DNA of 64,000 nt, taken from Rhizobium rhododendri (lineage in GTDB: Bacteria; Pseudomonadota; Alphaproteobacteria; Rhizobiales; Rhizobiaceae). The DNA lies in the NCBI RefSeq assembly GCF_007000325.2, contig NZ_CP117267.1:3177001-3241000 (forward strand). The letters run 5' to 3'. A model generated the notes under the pieces. That model was not told where the DNA came from and searched no databases. It saw only the letters and a list, made by a program, of their open reading frames with translations. Positions 20,401 through 30,248 of the stretch are shown one piece after another. Within the stretch, counting starts at the first letter, position 1. Every line of letters begins with the position of its first letter. Position numbers and translations under genes: made by a program.

Positions 20401-22243
20401 GCTGTCGCCGAAAATCCGGCTGATCGCCGCCTTCGACCACCGCGATATCGTCATCGACCCCGATCCCGACATGGCCGCGACGCTCGCCGAGCGCCAGCGC
20501 CTGTTCGACCTGCCGCGCTCCAGCTGGCAGGATTTCGACAAGAGCCTGCTGTCTGCGGGCGGCATGATCATTCCGCGTTCGGCGAAGTCTGTGACGCTCA
20601 CCAGGGAAGCCGCGGCTGCCATCGGGCTCGACAGGACGGTTGCCACGCCGTTCGAAATCATTACCGCCATCCTCAAATGCCAGGCCGACCTGCTATGGTT
20701 CGGCGGTATCGGCACCTATGTGAAATCGCCGACCGAAACCGACGCCGATGTCGGCGACCGTGCCAACGATCCGATCCGCATCAATGCCGACGAGGTCCGC
20801 GCGCGGGTGATCGGCGAGGGCGCCAATCTCGGCGTCACGCAAAAGGGCCGCATTGCCTATTGCCTGAAGGGCGGCCGATGCAATTCCGACGCCATCGACA
20901 ATTCTGCGGGCGTCAACACGTCCGACGTAGAGGTCAACATCAAAATCGCCCTTGCCTCCGCCATGCAGGACGGTCGCCTGACACGCGCCAGGCGTGACCA
21001 ACTCCTCGCATCGATGACCTCAGAGGTCGCAGCCCTAGTGTTGCGTAACAACTATCTGCAATCGCTGGCTATTTCGCTGACGGAGCGTAAGGGAACCGGC
21101 AACGGCCTGGAGCTCGGCCGCTTCATCAGCGTGCTTGAATCCGCCCGCAAGCTCAGCCGCAAGGTCGAGACGCTGCCGGATGAGGCGACCTTCGCCGAGC
21201 GCTACGCCAACGACCGGCCTCTCACCCGACCGGAAATCGGCGTGCTGCTCTCTTACGCCAAGATCGTGCTGTTCGATGCACTGCTCGAGAGCGCCCTGCC
21301 GGACGATCCCTATTTTGCCGCAACGCTGACCGGCTATTTCCCGCAGAAAATGCATCGCGGCCATGCAGCCGATATCGCCGGACACCGGCTTCGGCGCGAG
21401 ATTGTCGCTACCAGTCTTGCCAACGAGGCGATCAATCGCGGCGGTCCGGCTTTTGTCGTGTCGATGATGGATGCAACGGCGGCCGCCGCTTCCGAGGTCG
21501 TCAAGGCAGCCGTGCTCGCCCGCGACGGGTTCGATCTCGACCGGCTGTGGGATAGCGTCGACGGGCTCGACGGCAAGATCGGCGGCGAAGTGCAGAACCG
21601 GCTCTACGGCGACATCGGGCAGATCTACACCGTGCTGACCCGGCTGCTGTTGAAGACAAGCATGGTCAAGTCAGAGATCGGCGAGACCGTTGGCCGGCTG
21701 CAGGCGGCAGCGAAAAAGCTGCGGCCCTTACTGTCGAGCCGGATCCCGGCCGAATTTGCCGCCGAGATCGATGCCCGGCGCAACGATTACGCAGCGGCCG
21801 GCGTGCCCGAAGGCCTTGCCGGCGAGATTGCCGCACTCGGTACGTTCCTGCTGGTACCCGATGTCATGCAAATTGCCGAACAGACGGGCGAGGCGCTAGC
21901 GCGCGCCGCAGAAACCTACTTCGAGGTGTCGCAGACCTTCCGGGTCAGCCGCCTGCTGGTTTCCGGCAGCCGCATTGTCACCGGCGATCACTACGAAAAC
22001 CTGGCGCTCGCCCGCAGCCTCGACCGCATCGCCACGGCGCGTCGCGACATCGTCATCTCGGCGCTCAATGCCCACCCCCAGGACCGCCAGCCGCTTGCCG
22101 CCTGGCACGCCAGCGACCGCATCCGCATCAACCGCATCGCCGAGGAACTGGCGGGCCTTAGCGAAGGCGGCGAGGCAAATCTCGCCCGCATCACCGTCGC
22201 CGCCGGCCTGCTCGGCGACCTCGCCCACGATTTGCCGAGGTGA
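17468..22243 (+). CDS. NAD-specific glutamate dehydrogenase, large (180-kDa) class
   Basis: This enzyme oxidises glutamate to 2-oxoglutarate and ammonia with NAD+, a catabolic role linking amino-acid use to the TCA cycle. The 1591-residue length is diagnostic of the large bacterial GDH class, with a long N-terminal regulatory half containing ACT-like modules. The catalytic core lies about residues 770-1180, with the lysine motif in PVGAKGGFYPK and the Rossmann segment VGVGDMSGDVFGNGML. A helical C-terminal region closes the protein. ATG 17468 (MARMNPKREK) is chosen over 17447 because GGGAGAG precedes it and homologues start here. It is monocistronic. Confidence 0.96.
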   Translation: MARMNPKREKLIEAAVKAAEASGKTYLDPKILFGQASNDDMARYSAEMLALTAIHTADELGRWSGEARITVAPIEGVAPGGVAVSVLSITDRNMPFLYESVMGEVTSTYRDVAMAVHPILSLQPDGTPALKAAQAGDPGQRVSHIQLHLAPLTAEQADALIVRVRTVLEQTHLSVGDWQPMLARLDTVIDELSAHAAGRRAAERDEALAFLSWLRDDNFTFLGMRDYVYSGKGKQATVERDRGTGLGILANPDVRVLRQGSDAVTTTPEILAFLDGPDFLIVTKANVKSLVHRRAYMDYVGVKRFDEKGNVVGELRIVGLFTSIAYTAELSDIPLLRAKAQKVTDHFGFDPTSHSGRMLQNTLESYPRDDLFQIDTSLLATFCEQINDLADRPRVRVLPRIDHFDRFVSVIVYVPREEYDSVVREKIGAYLRTVYDGRVSAYYPAFPEGGVARVHFIIGRTIGRTPHIAQAVLEDAVRAIAARWIDRLEALAGPAAPGLTVSQAFQEAFSPEETAADLPAIMACAGDAPIRIGFYRRSFGDTDVLSLKIFHGEGNLALSRRVPLLENLGFNVLSERTFDIHVEGSGISGDVVLHDMELEARDGVAFDLKRHGAALEEAFLAAFEGSIDNDVFNRLIVSADLTARTANILRAYARYLRQAGIAYSQDYIATTLDKYPAIAASIVRLFHDSLDPTLEEKPRLKRLATLHAAIETDLASVPSLDDDRILRRYVNAVDATLRTNYFQRSADGSPKAMFAIKLDPKQLDGLPEPRPFREIFVYGVEVEGVHLRFGKVARGGLRWSDRAEDYRTEVLGLVKAQQVKNAVIVPVGAKGGFYPKQLPAGGSRDAIFNVGREAYKTYIRTLLSITDNISGADIIPPPDTLRLDGDDPYFVVAADKGTATFSDTANGLAQEAGFWLDDAFASGGSAGYDHKKMGITARGAWETVKRHFRELDIDIQTTPFSVVGVGDMSGDVFGNGMLLSPKIRLIAAFDHRDIVIDPDPDMAATLAERQRLFDLPRSSWQDFDKSLLSAGGMIIPRSAKSVTLTREAAAAIGLDRTVATPFEIITAILKCQADLLWFGGIGTYVKSPTETDADVGDRANDPIRINADEVRARVIGEGANLGVTQKGRIAYCLKGGRCNSDAIDNSAGVNTSDVEVNIKIALASAMQDGRLTRARRDQLLASMTSEVAALVLRNNYLQSLAISLTERKGTGNGLELGRFISVLESARKLSRKVETLPDEATFAERYANDRPLTRPEIGVLLSYAKIVLFDALLESALPDDPYFAATLTGYFPQKMHRGHAADIAGHRLRREIVATSLANEAINRGGPAFVVSMMDATAAAASEVVKAAVLARDGFDLDRLWDSVDGLDGKIGGEVQNRLYGDIGQIYTVLTRLLLKTSMVKSEIGETVGRLQAAAKKLRPLLSSRIPAEFAAEIDARRNDYAAAGVPEGLAGEIAALGTFLLVPDVMQIAEQTGEALARAAETYFEVSQTFRVSRLLVSGSRIVTGDHYENLALARSLDRIATARRDIVISALNAHPQDRQPLAAWHASDRIRINRIAEELAGLSEGGEANLARITVAAGLLGDLAHDLPR

Positions 22244-22251
22244 TTGCCACG

Positions 22252-22333
22252 ACTTCCCTCATCTCTGTGCTCGTCACAGAGATCCAGTCACGGCGCGGCT
22301 GCGCCGTGCGATGACCTTGGCGGCAAGGGAAGT
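22252..22333. repeat. RIME-like palindromic mosaic element
   Basis: Outer arms ACTTCCCT and AGGGAAGT (22252-22259, 22326-22333) enclose two perfect hairpins: ATCTCTGTG/CACAGAGAT (22261-22283, loop CTCGT) and ACGGCGC/GCGCCGT (22290-22307). This cross-shaped layout and the core 'CTGTG-loop-CACAG' resemble the intergenic mosaic elements known from rhizobial genomes. A related palindrome occurs at 30958-30990. A further perfect hairpin CAAACG/CGTTTG lies at 22374-22389. Confidence 0.6.
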
Positions 22334-22481
22334 TTGCCCAATGCGCCCATGAATTCGGAGGCGTCGGATTACTCAAACGAGCACGTTTGCGAGCGCCTAA
22401 ACCGGCCTCAGGTTGCTTGCGCGGGGCCTTTCGGGATGACAAGGTCCGGCGGGAGGCTGGCGGAATAGCAGGGATATAGCT

Positions 22482-23870
22482 GTGGCGATTGCAGAGCGTG
22501 ACGATGCCCAGGCGGCGAGAGTTCCGGCGCGCGGTATCTGGGGGTGGATGCTGTTCGACTGGGCGGCGCAGCCTTTTTTCACGGTGGTCATCACCTTCAT
22601 CTTCGGCCCCTATTTCGTCGCCCGGCTAACGGCCGATCCGGTCGGCGCCCAGGCGATGTGGAGCAACATGGCGACGATCAGCTCGATCGTTATCGCCGTA
22701 CTATCGCCCATTCTCGGATCGATTGCCGACCAGTCCGGCGCCCGCAAACCATGGATCGCCTTTTTTGCGGTCATCCAGATTATCAGCATGTTCTGCCTGT
22801 GGTGGGCAGCACCTGGCTCGCCGATCATCTATCCGTTCATCTTCATCATCCTCGCCTCCATTGCAGCCGAGTTCTCCATCGTCTTCAACGATTCGATGAT
22901 GCCGCGACTTGTCAGCAAGGACGATGTCGGAAAACTGTCGAACACCGCCTGGGGCCTCGGCTATCTCGGCGGCATGATCGTACTGATCACAGTTGTCGCA
23001 CTACTCGCGGGTAATCCGGAGACAGGGCGCACCATCCTCGGACTGAAGCCGCTGTTCGGCCTCGACGCCGTTCTCGGCCAGGATGCGCGCATCACCGGCC
23101 CGATTGCGGCCGTGTGGTACCTGATCTTCATCCTGCCGATGTTCCTGTTCACGCCCGATGCGCCGCGCGGGCTTCCGATGCGCTCCGCCGTCGGACTGGG
23201 GATAGGCGAACTGGCAAGGACGCTGAAGTCGCTACGCCATCGGCCGGGCATCAGCCGCTTCCTGATCGCGCGCATGATATACCAGGACGGCGTCAACGGC
23301 GTCGTTATCCTCGGCGGGACCTTTGCCGCCGGAATGTTCGGTTGGCCGACCATCGAAATCGGCATTTTCGGCATCATCCTCAACGTCGTCGCCATCTTCG
23401 GATGTCTTGTGGCCGGCCGGCTCGATGCGCGGCTGGGGTCGAAGACCATGGTCGTCATCGGGCTGGTCATGCTGCTGATCGCCACCATCGGCTTCATCTC
23501 CACGGGTCCCGGCTTTACGCTGTTCGGCCTGATCAAGCTGTCGACAGTCGATTCAGGCGGACTATTCGGCACGACGGCGGAAAAAGCCTATGTGATGTAC
23601 GGGCTACTGATCGGCCTCGCCTTCGGCCCGGTGCAGGCCTCGTCGCGCTCCTACCTGGCGCGCAGCGTCAGCCTCGAGGAATCCGGCCGCTATTTCGGCA
23701 TCTACGCGCTGTCAGGTCGCGCCACCAGCTTCATGGCAACCCTGATGTTTTCCATCGTCACCAGCTTTTCCGGCTCGGCCCGGCTCGGCATGGCGACGCT
23801 GATCCTTTTTCTGGCCGGCGGTCTGCTATTGCTACTACCCACCCCATACCCAGCCGACGCACGGGAATAA
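22482..23870 (+). CDS. MFS transporter, UMF1/Atg22-like family
   Basis: A 462-residue integral membrane protein with about twelve hydrophobic segments. The N-terminal signature [20 protein letters not shown] followed by FGPYF is typical of the UMF1 (unknown major facilitator 1) group, related to the vacuolar Atg22 effluxer of yeast, which exports amino acids. The [17 protein letters not shown] loop corresponds to the MFS loop 2-3 motif. GTG 22482 is the start. The substrate is unknown. It lies downstream of a palindromic repeat and is convergent with purH. Confidence 0.9.
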   Translation: MAIAERDDAQAARVPARGIWGWMLFDWAAQPFFTVVITFIFGPYFVARLTADPVGAQAMWSNMATISSIVIAVLSPILGSIADQSGARKPWIAFFAVIQIISMFCLWWAAPGSPIIYPFIFIILASIAAEFSIVFNDSMMPRLVSKDDVGKLSNTAWGLGYLGGMIVLITVVALLAGNPETGRTILGLKPLFGLDAVLGQDARITGPIAAVWYLIFILPMFLFTPDAPRGLPMRSAVGLGIGELARTLKSLRHRPGISRFLIARMIYQDGVNGVVILGGTFAAGMFGWPTIEIGIFGIILNVVAIFGCLVAGRLDARLGSKTMVVIGLVMLLIATIGFISTGPGFTLFGLIKLSTVDSGGLFGTTAEKAYVMYGLLIGLAFGPVQASSRSYLARSVSLEESGRYFGIYALSGRATSFMATLMFSIVTSFSGSARLGMATLILFLAGGLLLLLPTPYPADARE

Positions 23871-23873
23871 GAA

Positions 23874-23902
23874 ATCCCGGCGCAGCGAAAGCTGGCCGGG
23901 AT
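23874..23902. terminator. Hairpin terminator between convergent MFS gene and purH
   Basis: ATCCCGGC pairs perfectly with GCCGGGAT, with an inner AGC/GCT pair and a GAAA loop. On the minus strand it is followed by TTTCTTATT, making it terminator-like for purH read-through. On the plus strand an AT-rich tail follows the MFS stop. Confidence 0.6.
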
Positions 23903-23920
23903 ATACAAATTTACAGATCG

Positions 23921-23943
23921 GATATCCGCTACGTGCGGATATC
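23921..23943 (-). terminator. Hairpin directly after the purH stop
   Basis: GATATCCGC and GCGGATATC form a perfect 9-bp stem with loop TACGT, only 3 bp beyond the purH stop codon on the minus strand. There is no strong T-run, so it may protect the purH mRNA 3' end rather than terminate alone. Confidence 0.45.
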
Positions 23944-23945
23944 GT

Positions 23946-25562
23946 TCAGTGGCGGAAGTGGCGGACGCCGGTGAACACCATCGCGACATTGTGGGCGTCG
24001 GCAGCGGCGATGACCTCGGCGTCCCGCATAGAGCCGCCCGGCTGGATGACGGCGGTGGCGCCAGCGGAGATTGCCGACAGCAGGCCGTCTGCGAACGGCA
24101 GAAACGCTTCGGAGGCGACGGCTGAGCCACGGGTCATCGGCTCCGCGAGACCCAGTGCCCTTGCCGCGTCCTCGGCCTTGATGCCGGCGATGCGGGCCGA
24201 ATCGACGCGGCTCATCTGGCCGGCACCGATGCCGGCAGTCTGGCCGTTCTTGGCATAGACGACGGCATTCGACTTGACGTGCTTGGCGACCCGAAAGGCA
24301 AAGCGCATGTCTTCGAGTTCCTGCGCCGTCGGCGCCCGCTTGGTCACCACCTTCAGTTCGAGATCGTCGACCATGACGTTGTCGCGGCTCTGCACCAGCA
24401 GCCCGCCCGAGACGGTCTTGGCGGTGATGCCACGGGCGCGGGGATCGGGCAGGGCGCCGACCGACAGCAGACGCAGGTTCGGCTTGGCGGCGATGATTGC
24501 CCTCGCCTCGTCGCTGACTGCGGGGGCGATGATCACTTCGGTAAACAGTTTGACAATCTCATGCGCCGTCTCGGCATCGAGCAGGCCGTTGAGCGCGATG
24601 ATGCCGCCGAACGCCGATGTGCTGTCGCAGGCGAGCGCCCGGCGATAGGCTTCGGCCAGCGTCGGCCCGGTGGCTACGCCGCAAGGATTGGCATGCTTGA
24701 TGATGGCGCAGGCAGGTCCTTGTTCCGGCGGGAATTCCGCCACAAGCTCGTAGGCGGCATCGGTATCGTTGATATTGTTGTAGGAGAGTTGCTTGCCCTG
24801 CAACAGCGTCGCGGTCGCAACACCGGGGCGATTGTCGCCGGTGACGTAGAAGCCGGCCGTCTGGTGGGGGTTCTCGCCGTAGCGCATTTCCTCGCGCAGC
24901 ACGCCGCCGATCGTCCGGTGGTGCGGCGTGGTGATGTCGAGGGCGTCAGCGAACCAGTTGGCAATCATCGTGTCGTAGGCAGCGGTGCGGGCGTAGGCCT
25001 TGGCGGCCATCTGCTGGCGGAAGGCATAATGGGTATGCCCGGCGTCGGTGGCAAGCTGTTCGAGCAATGCCGGATAGTCGGCCGGGTCGGTGACGATGGT
25101 GACATAGGCGTGGTTCTTGGCCGATGCGCGGATCATGGCTGGGCCGCCGATATCGATGTTCTCCACGGTCGTCGGATAATCGCCGCCGGCAGCGCGGACC
25201 TCCTCGAATGGATAGAGGTTGACGATCACGAGGTCGATCGCCTCGATGCCGTGCTCCTTCATCGCCGCCTGGTGCTCGGCATCATCGCGGATGGCCAGCA
25301 GCCCGCCATGCACGCGTGGATGCAGCGTCTTGACACGGCCATCCATGATTTCCGGGAACTCGGTGATTTCGGAGACGTCGATGACGGCAATCCCAGCATT
25401 GGCGATCGCCTTGTGAGTGCCGCCTGTCGACAGCAGGCGGACGCCCTTGTCGTGCAGCGCCTGGGCCAGCTCGACGATGCCCGCCTTGTCGGAGACCGAC
25501 AGCAGTGCGGTCTTGACCTTCACCTTGTCGGGAGCTGGAATTTTCTTGGAAACAACGGCCAT
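23946..25562 (-). CDS. purH: Bifunctional AICAR transformylase / IMP cyclohydrolase
   Basis: PurH performs the last two steps of de novo IMP synthesis: formylation of AICAR with 10-formyl-THF, then ring closure. The N-terminal MGS-like cyclohydrolase domain (about 1-215) begins at [16 protein letters not shown]. The C-terminal transformylase carries the catalytic Lys289-His290 in IIKHANPCG. The 538-residue length is standard. It is the last gene of the minus-strand run htpX-rsmB-heparinase-purH. No PurR-type site was recognised upstream. Confidence 0.97.
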   Translation of the reverse strand: MAVVSKKIPAPDKVKVKTALLSVSDKAGIVELAQALHDKGVRLLSTGGTHKAIANAGIAVIDVSEITEFPEIMDGRVKTLHPRVHGGLLAIRDDAEHQAAMKEHGIEAIDLVIVNLYPFEEVRAAGGDYPTTVENIDIGGPAMIRASAKNHAYVTIVTDPADYPALLEQLATDAGHTHYAFRQQMAAKAYARTAAYDTMIANWFADALDITTPHHRTIGGVLREEMRYGENPHQTAGFYVTGDNRPGVATATLLQGKQLSYNNINDTDAAYELVAEFPPEQGPACAIIKHANPCGVATGPTLAEAYRRALACDSTSAFGGIIALNGLLDAETAHEIVKLFTEVIIAPAVSDEARAIIAAKPNLRLLSVGALPDPRARGITAKTVSGGLLVQSRDNVMVDDLELKVVTKRAPTAQELEDMRFAFRVAKHVKSNAVVYAKNGQTAGIGAGQMSRVDSARIAGIKAEDAARALGLAEPMTRGSAVASEAFLPFADGLLSAISAGATAVIQPGGSMRDAEVIAAADAHNVAMVFTGVRHFRH

Positions 25563-25662
25563 GACGTTCTCCGGTTCTGTCTTCGCAACGCGTCCGGCTG
25601 GGACGCTCGGGATGATGGCGTCGCGTTAGCACAGGCGGCCGGACGATTAAACCGTCGCCGTC

Positions 25663-27327
25663 TCAGCGGCGGGATAAAAACCAGCGGATCTCGGTTTTTT
25701 CCGCGAGCGAAAACGCGATCTCAAGCAGTTCCGAGGCGCGTACGCCGGAGGAATCGGCGAAAAAGACGTCCTCTCCGATCAGCACTTCGTTGCCGGGCGA
25801 GGAGAATGTCCAGCTTTCGCCGTCCGGTGCCGTCAGGGTCACCTGATCCGGCTGCGTCTGGCCGATGGTGATCGACGGGTGGATATGGAAGCGGGCCGAA
25901 GCGTGGTGCTCGGCGCCAGCTTTCTTCCTGGATGCCTTTTTCGTGTCCGGCGCAAAGAAACGATCGTGCCCGGTGATGATGGTGCCGGCATGGTTCAGCG
26001 CCACTTCACGCTCGTGCATCAGCCCGAATGCAGCAAGATAGCCGTCATGGGCCGCCTTGACGCTATCGCGGCCATCGCCGGTGTCGAGGCGCTCGACCGA
26101 GACTTCGCTGACGCCGCCGGTCATGACGGGGCCGAGCACCTTCGAGCGGGAAAACGTCAGCGACGATGTGTCGTCCAGCGTCACGGTCGAATGCGCTGCA
26201 GTCGCGCGCGCCATCTGGACATATCGGGACCCGGCAAATTTCGGCGAGCCTGCATTGATGATGATCCGGTGCCGCCCCGACGACATCTCGAACGACAGGC
26301 AGCCGGCATGGGCAGTCCGCGACAGGTCGACCGAGAGAGGGCCGCCGGTATCCATGATGACCAGCGTCTGGCCGGCGGACAGCCGCTGGTAATGGGCGTG
26401 AGGAAGCGCCTTGAACGTCTGGCCCGAAGTCTCGTCGTAGCGCAGCACCGACATCAGCTCGTTGGCAAAGGTCGAGGTGGCGCCGTTGAACAGGGCGAGA
26501 TCGCCGTCCTGGTGGCGGAAGAAGCGCAGCGCCGGATACATGCGGTCGATGCCGGCGATCAGCCGTGCGGGGGCATCATGGCCGAGATTGATGTAGGTCT
26601 GGCGCAGCGGCAGGAGGTCCAGCAGCAGTTCCAGCGCCGCGCGCGGATTGCGCGAGATGTGGGAGCCGTCGGCGAGGATCTGTCGCTCGATCTCCCGGTC
26701 CAGCGCCTGGCCGGCCCGCTTGATGGTCGCAGTCCGTGCCGGCATCGCCACGGACGACATGGCAAGCGCAATGCGGACGCGGAAGCGCACCTCGCCATCG
26801 GCCGCAGTCGCTGCCACATGGCGGAGATAGCGGACGTGGTGGGTGAGCGAACGCATGAACCTGCGGTAGAAGCTGCTGTCGGTGCCCTGTAGCACCACCG
26901 GAGAGTGGGACAGCCAGGCAATCAGCCGCTGGGCGGCGATATCCGGATCCCAGGCAAGACCGTCGGTCTTGCGGCCGTGAAGGCCTATCCACTCGTTGAC
27001 CATTGCGCGGGCCAGCGTGCTGCCCTGGCCGCTCTTGTCGGCGCGCATATGGCGCAGCCAGCTGAAACAGTGCAGCCGGGCGGCAAAGGTTTCGGACGGC
27101 AATTCCTGCGAGAACGGCGAGCGACCGTTGGTTTCCAGCACGCGTCCGGCCAGCGGAATCCGGCCGTCGATCATTTCTTCCGCCACAAAGGCATCGATGC
27201 TGCGCAAATCGGTCGGCGCGACGATCAGCCGTTCCGGCACACGCACGGTGTGCCGGGTGAGGCGCAGGCGTGTCAACGCTGCGCGACGCGATATTCGCCG
27301 CCATGCCTCCCGCGCGTACAAATTCAC
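25663..27327 (-). CDS. Heparinase II/III family protein
   Basis: A 554-residue protein with the heparinase II/III layout: an N-terminal alpha/alpha toroid (about 60-300, rich in Trp/Leu/Arg helices) and a C-terminal beta-sandwich lyase-like domain (about 310-540, starting near FNGATSTFANEL). Known members cleave acidic polysaccharides by beta-elimination. The rhizobial version sits constantly upstream of purH, as far as I know without an assigned substrate. No clear signal peptide is visible at the GTG start (27327), which is odd for a polysaccharide lyase and may mean a cytoplasmic role or a mis-set start. Confidence 0.88.
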   Translation of the reverse strand: MNLYAREAWRRISRRAALTRLRLTRHTVRVPERLIVAPTDLRSIDAFVAEEMIDGRIPLAGRVLETNGRSPFSQELPSETFAARLHCFSWLRHMRADKSGQGSTLARAMVNEWIGLHGRKTDGLAWDPDIAAQRLIAWLSHSPVVLQGTDSSFYRRFMRSLTHHVRYLRHVAATAADGEVRFRVRIALAMSSVAMPARTATIKRAGQALDREIERQILADGSHISRNPRAALELLLDLLPLRQTYINLGHDAPARLIAGIDRMYPALRFFRHQDGDLALFNGATSTFANELMSVLRYDETSGQTFKALPHAHYQRLSAGQTLVIMDTGGPLSVDLSRTAHAGCLSFEMSSGRHRIIINAGSPKFAGSRYVQMARATAAHSTVTLDDTSSLTFSRSKVLGPVMTGGVSEVSVERLDTGDGRDSVKAAHDGYLAAFGLMHEREVALNHAGTIITGHDRFFAPDTKKASRKKAGAEHHASARFHIHPSITIGQTQPDQVTLTAPDGESWTFSSPGNEVLIGEDVFFADSSGVRASELLEIAFSLAEKTEIRWFLSRR

Positions 27328-27462
27328 AAAGCGCCCGCCAAAACCTCTAAATTATAGATAACGATTGTCCGTCTCCAGCGTTAAGAGAGCGTTAGCAGAC
27401 GCCCTTGCTATCCGGGTAATGATCCAGATTGACGCAGATAGGGCGCAAAACCCGCATGGCCA

Positions 27463-28884
27463 TTAGCCGCGGCGGCGAAGAACGCTGGCGAAAAATCCAT
27501 CCAGTCCCGGCAGAAAGCCTTCGGGCAGGGCCAGCATAGCCGGTGTCGTGCGGAAATCGCCGTCAGGTGAAATGGCTGTCTCAAGACCGGGCCAATCCTC
27601 AGGGCGGATGGCGATGCGCTCGACATCCGGGCTGTCGGCGAGAATGCGGGCGATAATGTCCTCGCCTTCGGACGGATCGAGCGAGCAGTTGGAAAACACC
27701 ACCGTGCCACCGGGTTTCACCAGGGTCAGCGCATGGCGCAGCAGGCGCTCCTGAAGCGCTGCCAGTTTGGCGATATCGTCCCGGCCCTTGGTCCACAGCA
27801 CGTCCGGATGACGGCGCGTCGTGCCGGTCGAGGAACACGGCGCGTCGAGAAGTGCCGCATCGAAAAGATCGTCGGGCGCAAATTTCGCCATGTCGGCGAC
27901 CAGCGTTTCCGCTTCGAGGCCGAGGCGGGCAAGGTTTGCCGACAGGCGCCGCAGCCGGCTCTCCGACTGGTCGAGCGCCGTGACCTTGCCGCCAGCCATG
28001 ACCAGCTGCGCCGTCTTGCCACCCGGTGCGGCGCAGAGATCGACGACGCGCTTGCCGGCAAGCGAGCCGAACAGCTTTGCCGGAATGCTCGCTGCCGCGT
28101 CCTGAACCCACCATTCGCCATCGGCAAAGCCTTCAAGACCCGGAATAGTCCCGTCGAAAGCGGCGAGCCGGACGCTGCCGGTCGGAAGAACCATGCCGTT
28201 CAGCCGCTCGGCCCATCCCTCCGGGTCGGATTTGACCGTCAGGTCGATCGCAGCCGGCTGCAACTGCGTGTCCGAAATCGCCAGCGCCTCAGCGCGGCCG
28301 TAGGCCTGCTCCAGCCGCGACAGAAACCAGGCGGGCATGGCCGGTATCGATGCCGTGCGGGCGAGAATATCGTCTTTCTCGCGCCCCATGCGCCTGAGCA
28401 CGGCATTGACCAGCTTGGCAAAGCGGCGATTGCGCGGGTCCTGGTTCGCCTGCTCGACCGCGAGGTCGACGGCGGAATGATCGGGAATATCGAGATAGAG
28501 CATCTGCGCGGCAGCGACGACCAGCACGTGATGCAGGGCGCGGGCCCCCTCCGGCAGCGGCGTGTCGATCAGCGACGCGATGGCGGCCTCGATGCGCGGC
28601 AGGTGGCGAAGAGCGGAGTTCAGGATGGCGCGCACCAGGGCACGGTCGTTATCCTCAAGCACGCGATAGGCCGGATTACCGTGGTCGCCATCGAGCATGC
28701 CGTCGAGCGGCGTCTTGCGATCGACGACGGCAGCGAGAATCTTCGAGGCTGCAGCCCGTGCTGCAAGACCCGGTTTCACCGGACCGCTATCGGCAGGCCG
28801 GCGAGTACGACGTTCGCCTTCATTGGTGTTGGCTTGCGGGCGGGCGGGCCGGCGGCCAGCGGATTTACTGTCGTCTGACGTCAA
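27463..28884 (-). CDS. rsmB: 16S rRNA m5C967 methyltransferase RsmB (Fmu/Sun)
   Basis: RsmB methylates cytosine 967 of 16S rRNA. The N-terminal NusB-like RNA-binding domain is about 40-175 and the SAM-dependent methyltransferase domain about 225-470. Motif I is [10 protein letters not shown], the PC-type motif IV is [15 protein letters not shown], and motif VI carries the catalytic cysteine in [11 protein letters not shown]. The TTG start at 28884 overlaps the htpX stop as TTGA, which implies coupled translation. A basic, disordered tail of about 35 residues precedes the NusB domain. Confidence 0.93.
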   Translation of the reverse strand: MTSDDSKSAGRRPARPQANTNEGERRTRRPADSGPVKPGLAARAAASKILAAVVDRKTPLDGMLDGDHGNPAYRVLEDNDRALVRAILNSALRHLPRIEAAIASLIDTPLPEGARALHHVLVVAAAQMLYLDIPDHSAVDLAVEQANQDPRNRRFAKLVNAVLRRMGREKDDILARTASIPAMPAWFLSRLEQAYGRAEALAISDTQLQPAAIDLTVKSDPEGWAERLNGMVLPTGSVRLAAFDGTIPGLEGFADGEWWVQDAAASIPAKLFGSLAGKRVVDLCAAPGGKTAQLVMAGGKVTALDQSESRLRRLSANLARLGLEAETLVADMAKFAPDDLFDAALLDAPCSSTGTTRRHPDVLWTKGRDDIAKLAALQERLLRHALTLVKPGGTVVFSNCSLDPSEGEDIIARILADSPDVERIAIRPEDWPGLETAISPDGDFRTTPAMLALPEGFLPGLDGFFASVLRRRG

Positions 28885-29879
28885 GACCAGGGTCCTTTGG
28901 GTGGTTGTGGACCACCGCGACTGGACCCCGTATCCGGCACCGAGCGCGATTTGCGCACCGCATTAGCAGGCCGGACCGGCTGCGTCGAGCCGTGCCCATG
29001 CAGTGGATTGCCATTGGAGGGCATATCCATAGACATCGCCTGCAGCGCGGCAATGCGGCTTTCGGTGTTCGGATGGGTGGAAAACAGATTGTCCATCGGC
29101 CGCCCGGAGAGCGGGTTGATGATGAACATATGTGCCGTTGCCGGGTGACGCTCGGCATCCTCGTTGGGAACATGGGCCGCAGCGCCGGCGATCTTGCCAA
29201 GCGCCGAGGCAAGCCACAGGGGATTGCCGCAGATCTCCGCGCCGCGCCGGTCTGCGGCATATTCGCGCGTCCGGCTGATTGCCATTTGCACCAGCATGGC
29301 CGCCAGCGGCGCGACGATCATGGCGACAAGGGCACCGATCCCACCGAGCGGGCTGTTGCTGTCGCGCCGGCCGCCGAAAAAGAAAGCGAAATTGCCGAGC
29401 ATCGAGATGGCGCCGGCGAGCGTCGCTGTTATCGTCATGGTCAGCGTATCGCGGTTCTGGACGTGCGCCAGTTCATGCGCCATGACGCCGGCCACTTCTT
29501 GCGGCGTGAGCGCGTTCAGCAGGCCGGTAGAGGCGGCGACGGCGGCATTCTCGGGATTGCGGCCGGTGGCGAAGGCATTCGGCTGCGGGCTGTCGTAGAG
29601 ATAGACGCGCGGCATGGGCAGGCCGGCATTGGCGGCGAGATCGCGGATCATGCCGAAAAACTCCGGCGCGCTGCGCTCGTCGACAGCCTGGGCATTATAG
29701 GTCGACAGCACCATGTTGCCTGAATTCCAGTAGGAAAAGAAATTCATGCCGGCCGCAACGACGAAGGCGACCATCATGCCCGACCGACCGCCGATCAGAA
29801 AGCCGACGCCCATGAACAGCGCCGTCATGAAGGCCAGAAGCATCGCCGTTCGCATCATGTTCATCGTCGTCTCCGCCAA
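28881..29879 (-). CDS. htpX: Membrane zinc metalloprotease HtpX
   Basis: HtpX is an inner-membrane M48 peptidase that helps remove misfolded membrane proteins. The zinc site HELAH is at residues 135-139, and the third ligand glutamate lies in [14 protein letters not shown]. There are two N-terminal transmembrane segments (about 8-45) and two after the HELAH helix. The C-terminal tail beyond about 285 is polar and Pro/Gly-rich. ATG 29879 is used; a second in-frame ATG at 29864 is possible. It shares 4 bp with rsmB, so the two are probably co-transcribed. Confidence 0.95.
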   Translation of the reverse strand: MAETTMNMMRTAMLLAFMTALFMGVGFLIGGRSGMMVAFVVAAGMNFFSYWNSGNMVLSTYNAQAVDERSAPEFFGMIRDLAANAGLPMPRVYLYDSPQPNAFATGRNPENAAVAASTGLLNALTPQEVAGVMAHELAHVQNRDTLTMTITATLAGAISMLGNFAFFFGGRRDSNSPLGGIGALVAMIVAPLAAMLVQMAISRTREYAADRRGAEICGNPLWLASALGKIAGAAAHVPNEDAERHPATAHMFIINPLSGRPMDNLFSTHPNTESRIAALQAMSMDMPSNGNPLHGHGSTQPVRPANAVRKSRSVPDTGSSRGGPQPPKGPWS

Positions 29880-29967
29880 TTGACCCGCGTCGCGCTTTTC
29901 ATTCCGGCAGCGACGCCCTATAATCTGGCTATGCGCCCGCCCAATTCAATATTTGCTGGAGAGCCTC

Positions 29968-30195
29968 ATGCAGGCAGCCGATAACGACAACAGCGAAACC
30001 GTCGAGACTTCCGACGAAGGCGCTACACCGCGCAAGCCGCTCTCTCCGGCAGCCAAGCGCGCCCTCGCCGAAGCAGAAGAACGTCGACGGCTGCAAGCGC
30101 AGACCGAACTTCCGCCCGAAATCGGCGGTCGCGGCGGCGCCGAGCCCTCCCGGTTCGGCGATTGGGAGATCAATGGCCGGGCCATCGACTTCTAG
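29968..30195 (+). CDS. DUF1674 protein, SDHAF4-type succinate dehydrogenase assembly factor
   Basis: A 75-residue protein ending in the family signature EPSRFGDWEINGRAIDF. DUF1674 is the bacterial counterpart of mitochondrial SDHAF4 (Sdh8), which binds flavinylated SdhA and helps it join SdhB. The N-terminal half is acidic and probably disordered. ATG 29968 with the TGGAGAG ribosome site is preferred over an in-frame TTG at 29953. It is divergent from htpX with 88 bp between. The sdh genes are not in the window, so the role is inferred from the family. Confidence 0.85.
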   Translation: MQAADNDNSETVETSDEGATPRKPLSPAAKRALAEAEERRRLQAQTELPPEIGGRGGAEPSRFGDWEINGRAIDF

Positions 30196-30211
30196 TCGGT
30201 AAATATTCCTA

Positions 30212-30240
30212 TTGACTTCCCGATGATTCAGGAAATAATT
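30212..30240 (+). promoter_or_regulatory. Candidate promoter for the secreted nuclease gene
   Basis: TTGACT (30212-30217), a 17-base spacer, then ATAATT (30235-30240) give a reasonable sigma70 match. The start codon is only 9 bp past the -10, so the transcript would be nearly leaderless. This fits the lack of a clear ribosome site before ATG 30249. Confidence 0.35.
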
Positions 30241-30248
30241 CCTCAATC

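Noticed and set aside
24279..25871. Long antisense frames across purH (530 codons) and similar ones across NAD-GDH and leuS
   Set aside because: Each lies opposite a confidently identified gene and encodes no recognisable domain.
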